DNA from: Vagococcus vulneris
Lineage (GTDB): Bacteria > Bacillota > Bacilli > Lactobacillales > Vagococcaceae
Assembly (NCBI RefSeq): GCF_003950515.1
Contig: NZ_NGJS01000007.1
Span: 54,568-118,567, forward strand
Length of the DNA stretch: 64,000 nucleotides
Reading direction: 5' to 3'
Shown here one piece after another: positions 1 through 7,424 of the stretch (its first letter is position 1; the number at the start of each line of letters is the position of its first letter). The notes under the pieces are model-generated. The model worked only from the letters and a program-made list of their open reading frames with translations, was not told where the DNA came from and ran no database searches. The position numbers were made by a program, and so were the translations under genes.

Positions 1-1173
1 AGCATTCATACCTGAAGTTGTAACGGGCATCATAACCATAGAAATTCCAAACATACGAATCGCATAAAGTACTATAATATATACAACAGGTGTTGTCTCA
101 GTTAAGAATGCAAACGGAGCAGTTGCTGCAGTTAAAATAAACATACCTGTAATAGCTAATCGTCTTGCGCCGTGCTTATCAAATATGCGACCGGTAATCG
201 GCATCATAGCTCCCATTATAAGAGCACCTGGTAAAAGCATTAAACCAGAATGAAACGCTGATTCACCTCGAATATTTTGAATATATAACGGAATAACCAT
301 TTCAGCTCCAATCATCGCCATATTAGTTACACCAGCTAAAATAGCAGCTATTGTAAAAACTGGTGATTTAAATACACGCAATTCTAAAAACGGATTGTCT
401 AAATGTAATTGGCGCCGTGCGAAGATAGCAATAAAAATAATACCGATAATTAACGGTAATAATACATTCATACTACCCCAACCATCATTTCCAACACTGG
501 AAAATCCATATAATAAACTACCGAATCCAATTGTTGACAAAATGATCGATAAAATATCGATTTTAGGATTAGATAAAGGAATAACACTGCGCATAAAGAA
601 AAATGCTAGAATGATAACTAAGATCACGATAGGAATGATCATACCAAACAAATCACGCCATTGATAATGGTCAATAATCCATCCCGATAAAGTTGGCCCT
701 AATGCAGGCGCTAAACCGATAACAATCCCTGTCATTCCCATTGCCGCCCCGCGTTTTTCAGGAGGAAAAATAGTTAGCATAATAGTTTGCAATAAAGGCA
801 TAGAGATTCCTACACCAATTGCTTGTATTAAACGACCTAACAATAAAAATTCAAAATTAGGCGCTAAAAAACATTGAATAGTTCCTAGTAAAAATACAAT
901 CATTGCAAATAAGTATAAACTCTTTGATGTAAACTTATTCATCGTCCAAGCTGTGATTGGAATCATAATTCCATTGACCAGCATAAAACCTGTCGTCAAC
1001 CATTGAACAGTCGATGCAGATATATCAAAGTCTTTCATTAAAGCTGGAAAGGCTGTCGCCAACAGCGTTTGATTTAAGACAGTACAGAATGTTCCAATTA
1101 AAAGAACACCTATTAAGATACCGCGATGATATGGTTTCCCGTAAATATCAAGCGGTTTTTGTATATTTTCCAT
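1..1173 (-). CDS. DHA2-type MFS multidrug exporter (3' end outside window)
   Basis: The reading frame is open for 391 codons from the ATG at 1173 to the left edge, so the C-terminus is missing. A ribosome site (AAGGAG) lies 8 bases before the ATG. The protein is strongly hydrophobic with a succession of membrane helices. It begins with a short polar N-terminus and then a first helix followed by NQTLLATAFPALM, the pattern of the EmrB/QacA/LmrB drug:proton antiporter family; the segment around GRLIQAIGVGISMPLLQ also fits. These proteins export drugs or other hydrophobic compounds in exchange for protons. It is divergent from a MerR-type gene that probably regulates it. The substrate cannot be told from sequence. 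Confidence 0.88.
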   Translation of the reverse strand, partial: MENIQKPLDIYGKPYHRGILIGVLLIGTFCTVLNQTLLATAFPALMKDFDISASTVQWLTTGFMLVNGIMIPITAWTMNKFTSKSLYLFAMIVFLLGTIQCFLAPNFEFLLLGRLIQAIGVGISMPLLQTIMLTIFPPEKRGAAMGMTGIVIGLAPALGPTLSGWIIDHYQWRDLFGMIIPIVILVIILAFFFMRSVIPLSNPKIDILSIILSTIGFGSLLYGFSSVGNDGWGSMNVLLPLIIGIIFIAIFARRQLHLDNPFLELRVFKSPVFTIAAILAGVTNMAMIGAEMVIPLYIQNIRGESAFHSGLMLLPGALIMGAMMPITGRIFDKHGARRLAITGMFILTAATAPFAFLTETTPVVYIIVLYAIRMFGISMVMMPVTTSGMNA

Positions 1174-1216
1174 CTATTTCACTCCTTGTGTTATTATTTT
1201 CTGAAAAACATAATAT

Positions 1217-1278
1217 AGTTTAAATTTTTTAAAGTCATTTGTCAACCAGCTTGACATTAATGTTAAAAAAGTTACAAT
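1217..1278. promoter_or_regulatory. Back-to-back divergent promoters for the exporter and MerR gene
   Basis: TGTCAA (1240-1245), CCAGC, TTGACA (1251-1256) form a perfect 6-bp inverted repeat whose two arms are the -35 boxes of opposing promoters. On the plus strand TTGACA is followed after 16 bp by TACAAT (1273-1278), leading to the MerR gene. On the minus strand TTGACA is followed by AT-rich sequence with weak -10 candidates (TAAACT at 17 bp or TATATT at about 22 bp). Long spacers are typical of MerR-activated promoters. Regulator binding here is inference. Confidence 0.6.
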
Positions 1279-1311
1279 TTAAACATCAAATAATTATCAA
1301 GAGGTGCCAAT

Positions 1312-1800
1312 GTGAAAATTCCGCTAAAGACTTTATTAACAAATCACGATATTGTTGTAGGCATTAGTGAGCTGAGTAAAATGACCAACGTCTCAACGAG
1401 ACAGTTGCGTTATTGGGAAGAAAAGAACTTTATTCAATCAATTAAGAATCAAACAGATAACAGCTATCGCAGATACCAATTAAGAACAGTAATTAAAGTA
1501 ACTATCATCAAAGAATATCTTGATGAAGGGTATAAATTGAGTAAAGCCGTTGAAAAAGCTGAAGAAAAAATAAAAAAAATAAATCGATTCAGACAGCTTT
1601 TAGCTCAAACACTTAAAGATATTGAATTAATCGATGACTCTAAAACAGCCTTTTCTTTAGGACCTTGTAAAGGATCTGCTGATAGTCTATATATCATTCA
1701 TGATGAACAAACCAATCAGCTTGTTTACCAACAATATCCTCATGACAGTAAACCCGATAATATTAAATTAAAATCAGCTTTTGACATGCAGAAAAGGTAA
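1312..1800 (+). CDS. MerR family transcriptional regulator
   Basis: This is a 162-residue DNA-binding protein starting at GTG 1312, with AAGAGG as ribosome site. The winged-helix domain near residues 18-85 contains the MerR hallmark STRQLRYWEEK and an RRY motif, followed by a helical stretch (about 85-110) likely to form the dimerisation coil. The C-terminal 50 residues resemble no effector domain I can name; it holds a single Cys, so metal sensing of the MerR/CueR type is unlikely. It is transcribed divergently from the drug exporter, from a promoter sharing the same short intergenic DNA. Control of itself and the exporter is the natural inference. Confidence 0.85.
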   Translation: MKIPLKTLLTNHDIVVGISELSKMTNVSTRQLRYWEEKNFIQSIKNQTDNSYRRYQLRTVIKVTIIKEYLDEGYKLSKAVEKAEEKIKKINRFRQLLAQTLKDIELIDDSKTAFSLGPCKGSADSLYIIHDEQTNQLVYQQYPHDSKPDNIKLKSAFDMQKR

Positions 1801-1828
1801 CAGACCATTTGGTCCATTACCTTTTTTT
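1793..1828. terminator. Rho-independent terminator, possibly bidirectional
   Basis: AAAGGTAA and TTACCTTT flank an inner ACCA/TGGT pair, followed by a T run on the plus strand. It starts at the MerR stop codon and lies between convergent genes; the A run on the left could let it serve the minus-strand gene too. Confidence 0.75.
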
Positions 1829-3038
1829 ATTTTTTATCCGATGATTTCTTTTTCTTTGTCTTGCCAGTACTTGCACCGGCACTTGATTTTTTAGTCTTAC
1901 TAGTATGCGAAACTGTTTTTTTGGATGATCCGGTAGCTTTTTTCTTAGTCTTACTTAATTGTACTGTCTTGTTTCTCATTTTTTTCTTGTAGAAAATAAA
2001 GCTACCCGCTGCTACTAAAAGAATAACTAGTGCAATTAATACATAGCCCCAAATTGAGAATCCTTGATTCTTATTTAAATTAACAGCCTCTTTATTTAAC
2101 TTATTGCTGTCACTCTCGGAAATATTGAAATTCTTAGTAAAAGGCCACTTTTTATCTCCAGTAGACGCAGTCATTTTTAACGTATAATCACCAGCTTCTA
2201 AAGGTTCATCCTCCCACATTATCGGAAAATTATAATTAGAATTAGGGGCCATTTCCTGATTTTCTGCTACAGTCGATTTAATAACTCTATCAGACCCTTT
2301 TTTTGTAATTTTCGCATCAATCTTCAATTTTCCAAACATAACTGGTTCAATATTTTGAATATTAGCAGTCACTGCTGTATGATAATTAACTAAAGCAGGT
2401 TTTATTTTGTTTAGCTTTAATTCAGGCTCCACTTTACCATCATCTTCGCGAAGCATAATTGCCTTAACAACTTGGAATTTATTAACAATCTTAACACCCT
2501 TGGTATCTTCTGCATTACTCTTGTCATCTGGCAAATCTGCAACAAAGCCACCTAAAACCAGTCCCTTAAATGGCTGTTTCGGTAAAGTCATTTTAAATAC
2601 AACATCTTCAGTCTTTCCAGGAGCAACATCAACGATCTTAGAACCACCTTCGACAAAAGTTGTAAACGGATTCTTTAATGATGAGTCTTGTTTATAACTT
2701 TTAGGTGGAATAGAATAGTCTATATTCCCATTCTGGTTAGTCTTTGCATTTGTTGGCGTTACTCGTATCTTCTTCTTCTTTTTTCCAGTATTCGTCACCC
2801 GTAGTTTTAAATCTTGTTTATCCCCGGGTCTTACTTTTAAGTCAAAATATGTCACATCTTTATTTTGCTGATTATCCGGCAACTCTGCTGACATAGTAAA
2901 ATCAAACGCCTGATTGTCATTGTTGGATTCTTTTGCCGATACACTAATTGAATTTATAGTAAACGTCAATCCTATAAATATAGAAAAAATTACTAGATAT
3001 AGAATGTTATGTTGACCATTTTTCTGAACATATTTCAT
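1827..3038 (-). CDS. WxL-interacting cell surface protein (DUF916/DUF3324)
   Basis: This is a 403-residue membrane-anchored surface protein. Residues 1-35 are a signal peptide ending near SVSAKE. Residues about 40-165 match the DUF916 (peptidoglycan-binding) pattern, with YFDLKVRPGDKQDLKLRVTN and a GGFVADL-like turn. Residues about 190-315 match the DUF3324 domain. A single helix at about 330-350 (IWGYVLIALVILLVAAGSF) is followed by a roughly 50-residue tail very rich in Lys and Ser. Such proteins normally sit in clusters with WxL-domain proteins and help attach them to the wall, but no WxL gene is visible nearby. TTAGGAG precedes the ATG. Confidence 0.85.
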   Translation of the reverse strand: MKYVQKNGQHNILYLVIFSIFIGLTFTINSISVSAKESNNDNQAFDFTMSAELPDNQQNKDVTYFDLKVRPGDKQDLKLRVTNTGKKKKKIRVTPTNAKTNQNGNIDYSIPPKSYKQDSSLKNPFTTFVEGGSKIVDVAPGKTEDVVFKMTLPKQPFKGLVLGGFVADLPDDKSNAEDTKGVKIVNKFQVVKAIMLREDDGKVEPELKLNKIKPALVNYHTAVTANIQNIEPVMFGKLKIDAKITKKGSDRVIKSTVAENQEMAPNSNYNFPIMWEDEPLEAGDYTLKMTASTGDKKWPFTKNFNISESDSNKLNKEAVNLNKNQGFSIWGYVLIALVILLVAAGSFIFYKKKMRNKTVQLSKTKKKATGSSKKTVSHTSKTKKSSAGASTGKTKKKKSSDKK

Positions 3039-3330
3039 ATTTACACTCCTAACTTAATTATCATTTACGCTTATTATTATATATTATTTAAGTATGTTTT
3101 AAAAATAATTATTAAAAAATCACCATATAACCAAATAATTACAATAAAAACTTACTTTTATTTGTATAGATACTGTAAAATCAGTGTGTAGCTAACCATT
3201 TTTTTATCTCCATGTACTACTTGTAAGAGTATAACCAAATCACTAACTTTCATAGATACTTTGTTGCTTAAAAATAAATAAGTCTCTATTATCGAAATGT
3301 TCATTCTTTTTTAATTTGATAATAACCAAA

Positions 3331-3480
3331 TTAAATTACATTCACATCCTTTAACTTTCTAGCGCTATCCACAATATCCATATATTTACTTAGTTGAACA
3401 TAAAACCTCTACCAACATTCAACACAAGCAGTTAAAACAGACAGGACTACAACACTACCTAAAATAACTTTCTCACTCAC
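3331..3480 (-). pseudogene. Remnant of a small lipoprotein gene, interrupted by TAG
   Basis: From GTG 3480 the minus strand reads as a lipoprotein signal peptide (charged start, hydrophobic core VVVLSVL, lipobox LTAC), then stops at TAG (3409-3411). The same frame continues as an ordinary-looking peptide to TAA at 3331. A 50-codon frame broken by one stop suggests a decayed small lipoprotein; chance is not excluded. Confidence 0.35.
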
Positions 3481-3656
3481 TTTTTCTTTTTTCCAGATTT
3501 TTATATAGTATATAAATTTTTATAAGAATAAGTTGTTTTATATCCTGATAATCAGTATTTTTAACCATTATATAGATCGTTAAATGAACCAATGTTCATA
3601 TCTCTATTGTAAAACAAATTATTGAAATTACTAAGTCTTTTTATACTTATAATACT

Positions 3657-3689
3657 AAAAAAAGACATGGAGTTTTCTCACCCCATGCC
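3657..3689 (-). terminator. Terminator of the 133-residue gene
   Basis: On the minus strand GGCATGGGGT and ACTCCATGTC pair over 10 bp around a 6-base loop and are followed by seven T. It lies about 10 bases past the stop of the gene at 3699-4100. Confidence 0.8.
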
Positions 3690-3698
3690 GCTTCTAAT

Positions 3699-4100
3699 TT
3701 AGTCACAGGCTAATTCAAATGCGATATCTTCTACATTAAAAAGTTTAGTCAAAATTTCGACAGCTTCAGCGAAAATGATAGACGGTTCTTTGGGTAGATT
3801 ATGCACAACAATCTCTGTGCTTCCAGATTGATAAATGTATTTATCAATCTCTTCCATTACTCGAATTGTTGTATCATTTTTTTTAAACACATCATAGTCA
3901 GCATCCACATCAAATTCTTGCGTCATTTTAAATCCTTGATTTTGAGCAATCAGACGAACTAAGTCATTCGTCGATAAAGTATCCATCGTTTGTGGGATAC
4001 CATTTAAATCAAGATGATAAAAATCGGTTAAAACACTTGGACAGGCGTTACAACCGCCATTGAACAATTCACTTGTCTTAGTAATCACATAATTAGTCAT
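3699..4100 (-). CDS. Hypothetical 133-residue protein with CNACP motif
   Basis: I do not recognise the family. The protein is acidic and soluble, without signal peptide or membrane segment. A Cys pair near the N-terminus (GGCNACPSVL, about residues 15-24) could bind metal or be redox active, and a lone Cys is the penultimate residue. The rest alternates helix-like and strand-like segments. It has its own terminator and a ribosome site (AAAGGAG) before ATG 4100, so it looks like a real single-gene unit. The next gene on the strand, the HelD-type helicase, is separated by a terminator. Confidence 0.75.
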   Translation of the reverse strand: MTNYVITKTSELFNGGCNACPSVLTDFYHLDLNGIPQTMDTLSTNDLVRLIAQNQGFKMTQEFDVDADYDVFKKNDTTIRVMEEIDKYIYQSGSTEIVVHNLPKEPSIIFAEAVEILTKLFNVEDIAFELACD

Positions 4101-4183
4101 TAATGCATTCTCCTTTTAAAGCGTTTTCTATATTATACCATAATTTGAGAATCACTCCTTGAGAAAAAAGACACAATAAATAT

Positions 4184-4212
4184 AAAAAAACCGACCTTAA
4201 CTACAGGTCAGT
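4184..4212 (-). terminator. Terminator downstream of the HelD-type helicase
   Basis: ACTGACCT and AGGTCGGT pair on the minus strand around a 7-base loop and are followed by a seven-T run, 13 bases after the helicase stop codon. Confidence 0.8.
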
Positions 4213-4224
4213 TTAGGAACAGCA

Positions 4225-6384
4225 TTATTGATGAATTATTGTCGTCAATTTATCTTGATAACTGATATACAAACGTTTCATTGCTCGAGACGCTATTGTA
4301 TACAGTAGCCTTTGATCACTGGTTGTTTCATAATTGATATTGGAAGCATTATAGATTAATACATTATCAAATTCCAAACCTTTACATAAAGTAATCGGCA
4401 TAACTGTAACATTCAATGCGCTTAGTTCACTAAGCCAATTGTTCACAATTGCAGTCTCTGCTGCATTTTTAGTTACAATTGTTAATGCACTTCCTAATAA
4501 TTGCTTAGAAATATGCTGCACTAATTGACAGAAGTCTATTTCTGATTGATACGAATAAAACGTCGGTAATTCACCCTCTTCACGAATCGGCACAATCGAC
4601 ATCTTTTGTTCAGCTGCAGCCAACTGACCAAAGAATGCTGTGATGGATGCAGTAGAACGGTAACTACTTAATAAATTATATCGCTGACAGCGTAGCCCTC
4701 TGCTGTCGAAGTCAGCATCTATGGCAGAAAAAGGAATATGTGCATTAAAAATTGCCTGGTTTTCATCCCCCACCATGGTGAATTTTGCTTTTGGAAATAA
4801 ATCAAGCAGTAAGCTTATCTGAGCTGGCGTGTAATCCTGAATTTCATCAATCAGTATAAAACGCATTTTAGGTACTTCTAGCGCTTCAACCAAATGATGC
4901 TGCATTGTCAAAAATGCTACTGTCTCATCCACATGATACACTTCATCGCTGCTCCATTCGTAAGTTTCACCGGAGTACGTTTGATATATTTTTTGAAACA
5001 TATATTCTAAATCCAACCAATCATTTTGTTTAATACCTGTGGTGATTGAGCGGTATTGTTTTTGCAATATTTTTTTAGCATAAGGATACACATTTTTTTC
5101 GGCGTTTTCAGATAAAACAGAGCCGAAAACTTTTTCCTGCATTTCCTCAGATAATGTTAGCACTTGATCTTGTACTTTATTTGAGCGAGCTTGTTTAGCA
5201 ATACGTCGATTCCAATCGCTAACTAGTAATTGTTTTGTGGCTTGGATACGGTCAATCAAAGCAGAGTCTGATGGAGTTGACTGAAAAATAGAGGCAATCC
5301 GGTCTTTAGAGATGATTGTTTTATCTTTACGCTTTAAGGATTGAAACAATGCTGTATCATCAGTGAATAAATAACCTGCTTGTTTTATCATATCTGAGAA
5401 CTTTTTGTCTCTCAAAACAGCTTCTGTCTTAGAAACCGTTGGGGCACTCACTCGATAAAAATGCGTAGTTTCATCAACCAGCTGCATTGGAAAATACTGT
5501 TTAACAAATTGCAGCATCGTCACATTCATCGGATTTTTTTCTCCTAAAGATGGTAAAACATCACTAATATAATCAATAAATTTATTATTAGGTGATAAAA
5601 TCATAATATTATCTGATGTAATGTATTCTTTGTATTGAAATAATAAATACGCAATTCGCTGCATAATAGTTGATGTTTTACCGCTGCCGGCAACACCGTT
5701 AACTAATATATTGGCATGTTCTGTATCACGAATAATCACATTTTGTTCTTTTTGGATAGTAGAGGTGATGTCCCTCATTTGTGTCGTGGCATCACTTCCC
5801 AGGACTTCAAGCAGTACGTCATCTTGAATAGAAACGGATGTATCAAAATAATTAATTAATTTTTCAGCTTCTACGATAAACTGACGTCTTTGTTCGATAC
5901 TGACATTAATTTGATGCTTATTCACCACATATGATGAGTGCCCCATCTCATTATTATAAAATAATTCAGCAATCGGCGAACGCCAGTCATAAATCAAATA
6001 ATCTCCGGCATCATTGGCAAAGCCATTAATACCAATATAAAAAGGCTCTGGTTGTTCATCATCTAAAAAGTCAACGATGATTTTACCAAAATACGGTTTG
6101 GCTAGCAGTCGATCCACTTTGCTTAAAAATTCTTCCGCTGATTTAATCTTTATATTAAGTTGATCAATTTCACGATTTTTCATTTCTAAAGCGGCGAATG
6201 TATCCAAGTTATCAGAAATATTGGAAAAATTCAGGCGGACATCCCCCATCATTGTTTGAATATCGCTAATACCCTCGGTACGAACCCTTTCCAATAACGT
6301 TTCCAGTTGCCTTTTTCTAACTACCAGCTGCCGATACACATCTTGCAAATAAGCGGCTTCAACTTGATGTTCTGTCTGACTCAT
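4225..6384 (-). CDS. helD: HelD-like RNA polymerase-associated superfamily 1 helicase
   Basis: This 719-residue ATPase is close in size to Bacillus HelD. The N-terminal 100 residues form a long helical coiled coil, which in HelD inserts into RNA polymerase. Walker A is GVAGSGKT (230-237); Walker B with its extension is LIDEIQDYTPAQ, and a UvrD-like C-terminal motif CKGLEFDNVLIYNAS is near the end. HelD releases stalled polymerase from nucleic acid and aids recycling; this is family knowledge. The gene is monocistronic: terminators lie on both sides. A plain UvrD/PcrA helicase is unlikely given the N-terminal coiled coil and the interrupted helicase core. The start fits a GGAGG site just upstream. 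Confidence 0.88.
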   Translation of the reverse strand: MSQTEHQVEAAYLQDVYRQLVVRKRQLETLLERVRTEGISDIQTMMGDVRLNFSNISDNLDTFAALEMKNREIDQLNIKIKSAEEFLSKVDRLLAKPYFGKIIVDFLDDEQPEPFYIGINGFANDAGDYLIYDWRSPIAELFYNNEMGHSSYVVNKHQINVSIEQRRQFIVEAEKLINYFDTSVSIQDDVLLEVLGSDATTQMRDITSTIQKEQNVIIRDTEHANILVNGVAGSGKTSTIMQRIAYLLFQYKEYITSDNIMILSPNNKFIDYISDVLPSLGEKNPMNVTMLQFVKQYFPMQLVDETTHFYRVSAPTVSKTEAVLRDKKFSDMIKQAGYLFTDDTALFQSLKRKDKTIISKDRIASIFQSTPSDSALIDRIQATKQLLVSDWNRRIAKQARSNKVQDQVLTLSEEMQEKVFGSVLSENAEKNVYPYAKKILQKQYRSITTGIKQNDWLDLEYMFQKIYQTYSGETYEWSSDEVYHVDETVAFLTMQHHLVEALEVPKMRFILIDEIQDYTPAQISLLLDLFPKAKFTMVGDENQAIFNAHIPFSAIDADFDSRGLRCQRYNLLSSYRSTASITAFFGQLAAAEQKMSIVPIREEGELPTFYSYQSEIDFCQLVQHISKQLLGSALTIVTKNAAETAIVNNWLSELSALNVTVMPITLCKGLEFDNVLIYNASNINYETTSDQRLLYTIASRAMKRLYISYQDKLTTIIHQ

Positions 6385-6448
6385 TATGGAACCTCCTTGA
6401 TTATCACATGACTAAATAGAATACCATTAAACTAAGCAGACCGTCAAC

Positions 6449-6479
6449 AAAAAAACCAGACATTTACGTAATGTCTGGC
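6449..6479 (-). terminator. Terminator of the PTS IIA gene
   Basis: CCAGACATT and AATGTCTGG pair around a short loop, with a run of T following on the minus strand. It lies about 45 bases past the stop of the IIA gene. Confidence 0.85.
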
Positions 6480-6523
6480 TTAATACCATTTAGTATAATT
6501 GTAAGTGATATCAAAACTCCAGT

Positions 6524-6856
6524 TTACTCAACATCCATACGTTTGTATACGTCAACCAACTCTTTAGCAACTTCCATAAACATCATACTTGTCATTAAAT
6601 GATCCTGGCTATGCACTGTTAATAACGTAATTATCAGTTCTTCTCCGTTAACCTCTTGTGTTAATAATTTTGTTTGACCTTGATGCGCTTCGACAATTGA
6701 TGATTCTGCAGTTTTAATTTTAATATCTGCTTCATCAAAGTTGCCTTTTTTTGATGCCTGAATTGCTTCCATTGCATCACTTTTTGCGTTGCTCGCATTA
6801 ATAATTAAACCCATGACTGCTTCTAGTTGTTCTTGACTCATCTCTGTTTTTGTCAT
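6524..6856 (-). CDS. PTS lactose/cellobiose-type enzyme IIA
   Basis: This 110-residue all-helical protein matches the LacF/CelC family in length and motifs. The conserved VHSQDHLM places the phospho-accepting His at residue 82, with HQGQT (58-62) before it. It would pass phosphate from HPr to a sugar-specific IIB. No IIB, IIC or glycosidase gene lies nearby, so it is an orphan that must work with a transporter elsewhere or serve a regulatory role. It has its own terminator. The start at 6856 is preceded by GAGAGG. Confidence 0.92.
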   Translation of the reverse strand: MTKTEMSQEQLEAVMGLIINASNAKSDAMEAIQASKKGNFDEADIKIKTAESSIVEAHQGQTKLLTQEVNGEELIITLLTVHSQDHLMTSMMFMEVAKELVDVYKRMDVE

Positions 6857-6913
6857 GCTGATTTCCTCTCTTTCATACTCAATACTAAAAATACATTACC
6901 TATTATACATTTA

Positions 6914-7306
6914 TTAATCTAAATAATAATCTGACGATGGTATGACTTGTGCACCGAAAGGCATTAAGGCCAGCTTGGCTAATTTAAAACTTTGCATACC
7001 AAAAGGAATACCGATGATTGTTACACATAAAAAGAGACCGCTCAACACATGCCCTAGTGCTAAAGGTAAACCACTGATAATCAACCAGATAATGTTGACT
7101 ACAAAAGACACACTATCCGAACTGTAAACAACCTGTTTTCCAAAAGGCCAAAGACAGAGTCCAGCCAACTTGAAACATTGTAAACCGATTGGTATCCCAA
7201 TAATGGTCACACACCATAGCAATCCAGCTATAAACCAGCTGATTGCTCCGATGAAACCGCCAAAAATCAACCAGACGATATTTCCCAGACATCCCATATC
7301 CATCAC
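6914..7306 (-). CDS. YccF domain membrane protein
   Basis: This 130-residue membrane protein is built from two similar halves (about 5-60 and 65-122). Each has a hydrophobic helix followed by the YccF signature CVTIIGIPxGxQxFKLA and a PFG turn. The function of the family is not known; it is sometimes found beside other small membrane proteins. The start is uncertain: GTG 7306 and ATG 7303 are in frame and neither has a strong ribosome site. No clear terminator is visible after it. Confidence 0.85.
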   Translation of the reverse strand: MMDMGCLGNIVWLIFGGFIGAISWFIAGLLWCVTIIGIPIGLQCFKLAGLCLWPFGKQVVYSSDSVSFVVNIIWLIISGLPLALGHVLSGLFLCVTIIGIPFGMQSFKLAKLALMPFGAQVIPSSDYYLD

Positions 7307-7387
7307 TCATTTCTGTTTAATATTGTCTTATTCACTATAGCACATCACTGATATACCTAAAAATTTTTTTATCTAGTTTATGACGAC

Positions 7388-7416
7388 AAAAAAGAAGACT
7401 GTTTCCAGTCTTCTTT
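7388..7416 (-). terminator. Terminator of the large adhesin gene
   Basis: AAAGAAGACTG and CAGTCTTCTTT pair perfectly around a GAAA tetraloop on the minus strand and run into a T tract, 9 bases past the adhesin stop. Confidence 0.9.
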
Positions 7417-7424
7417 AATTACTA

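Larger units (their letters stand above)
3039..3698. other. 660-bp AT-rich intergenic region
   Basis: No intact gene is visible. The right end holds the terminator of the 133-residue gene, and the middle holds a decayed lipoprotein-like reading frame (separate entry). The left end must contain the promoter of the WxL-interacting protein; a TATAAT lies on the minus strand near 3080 without a convincing -35. Confidence 0.6.
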
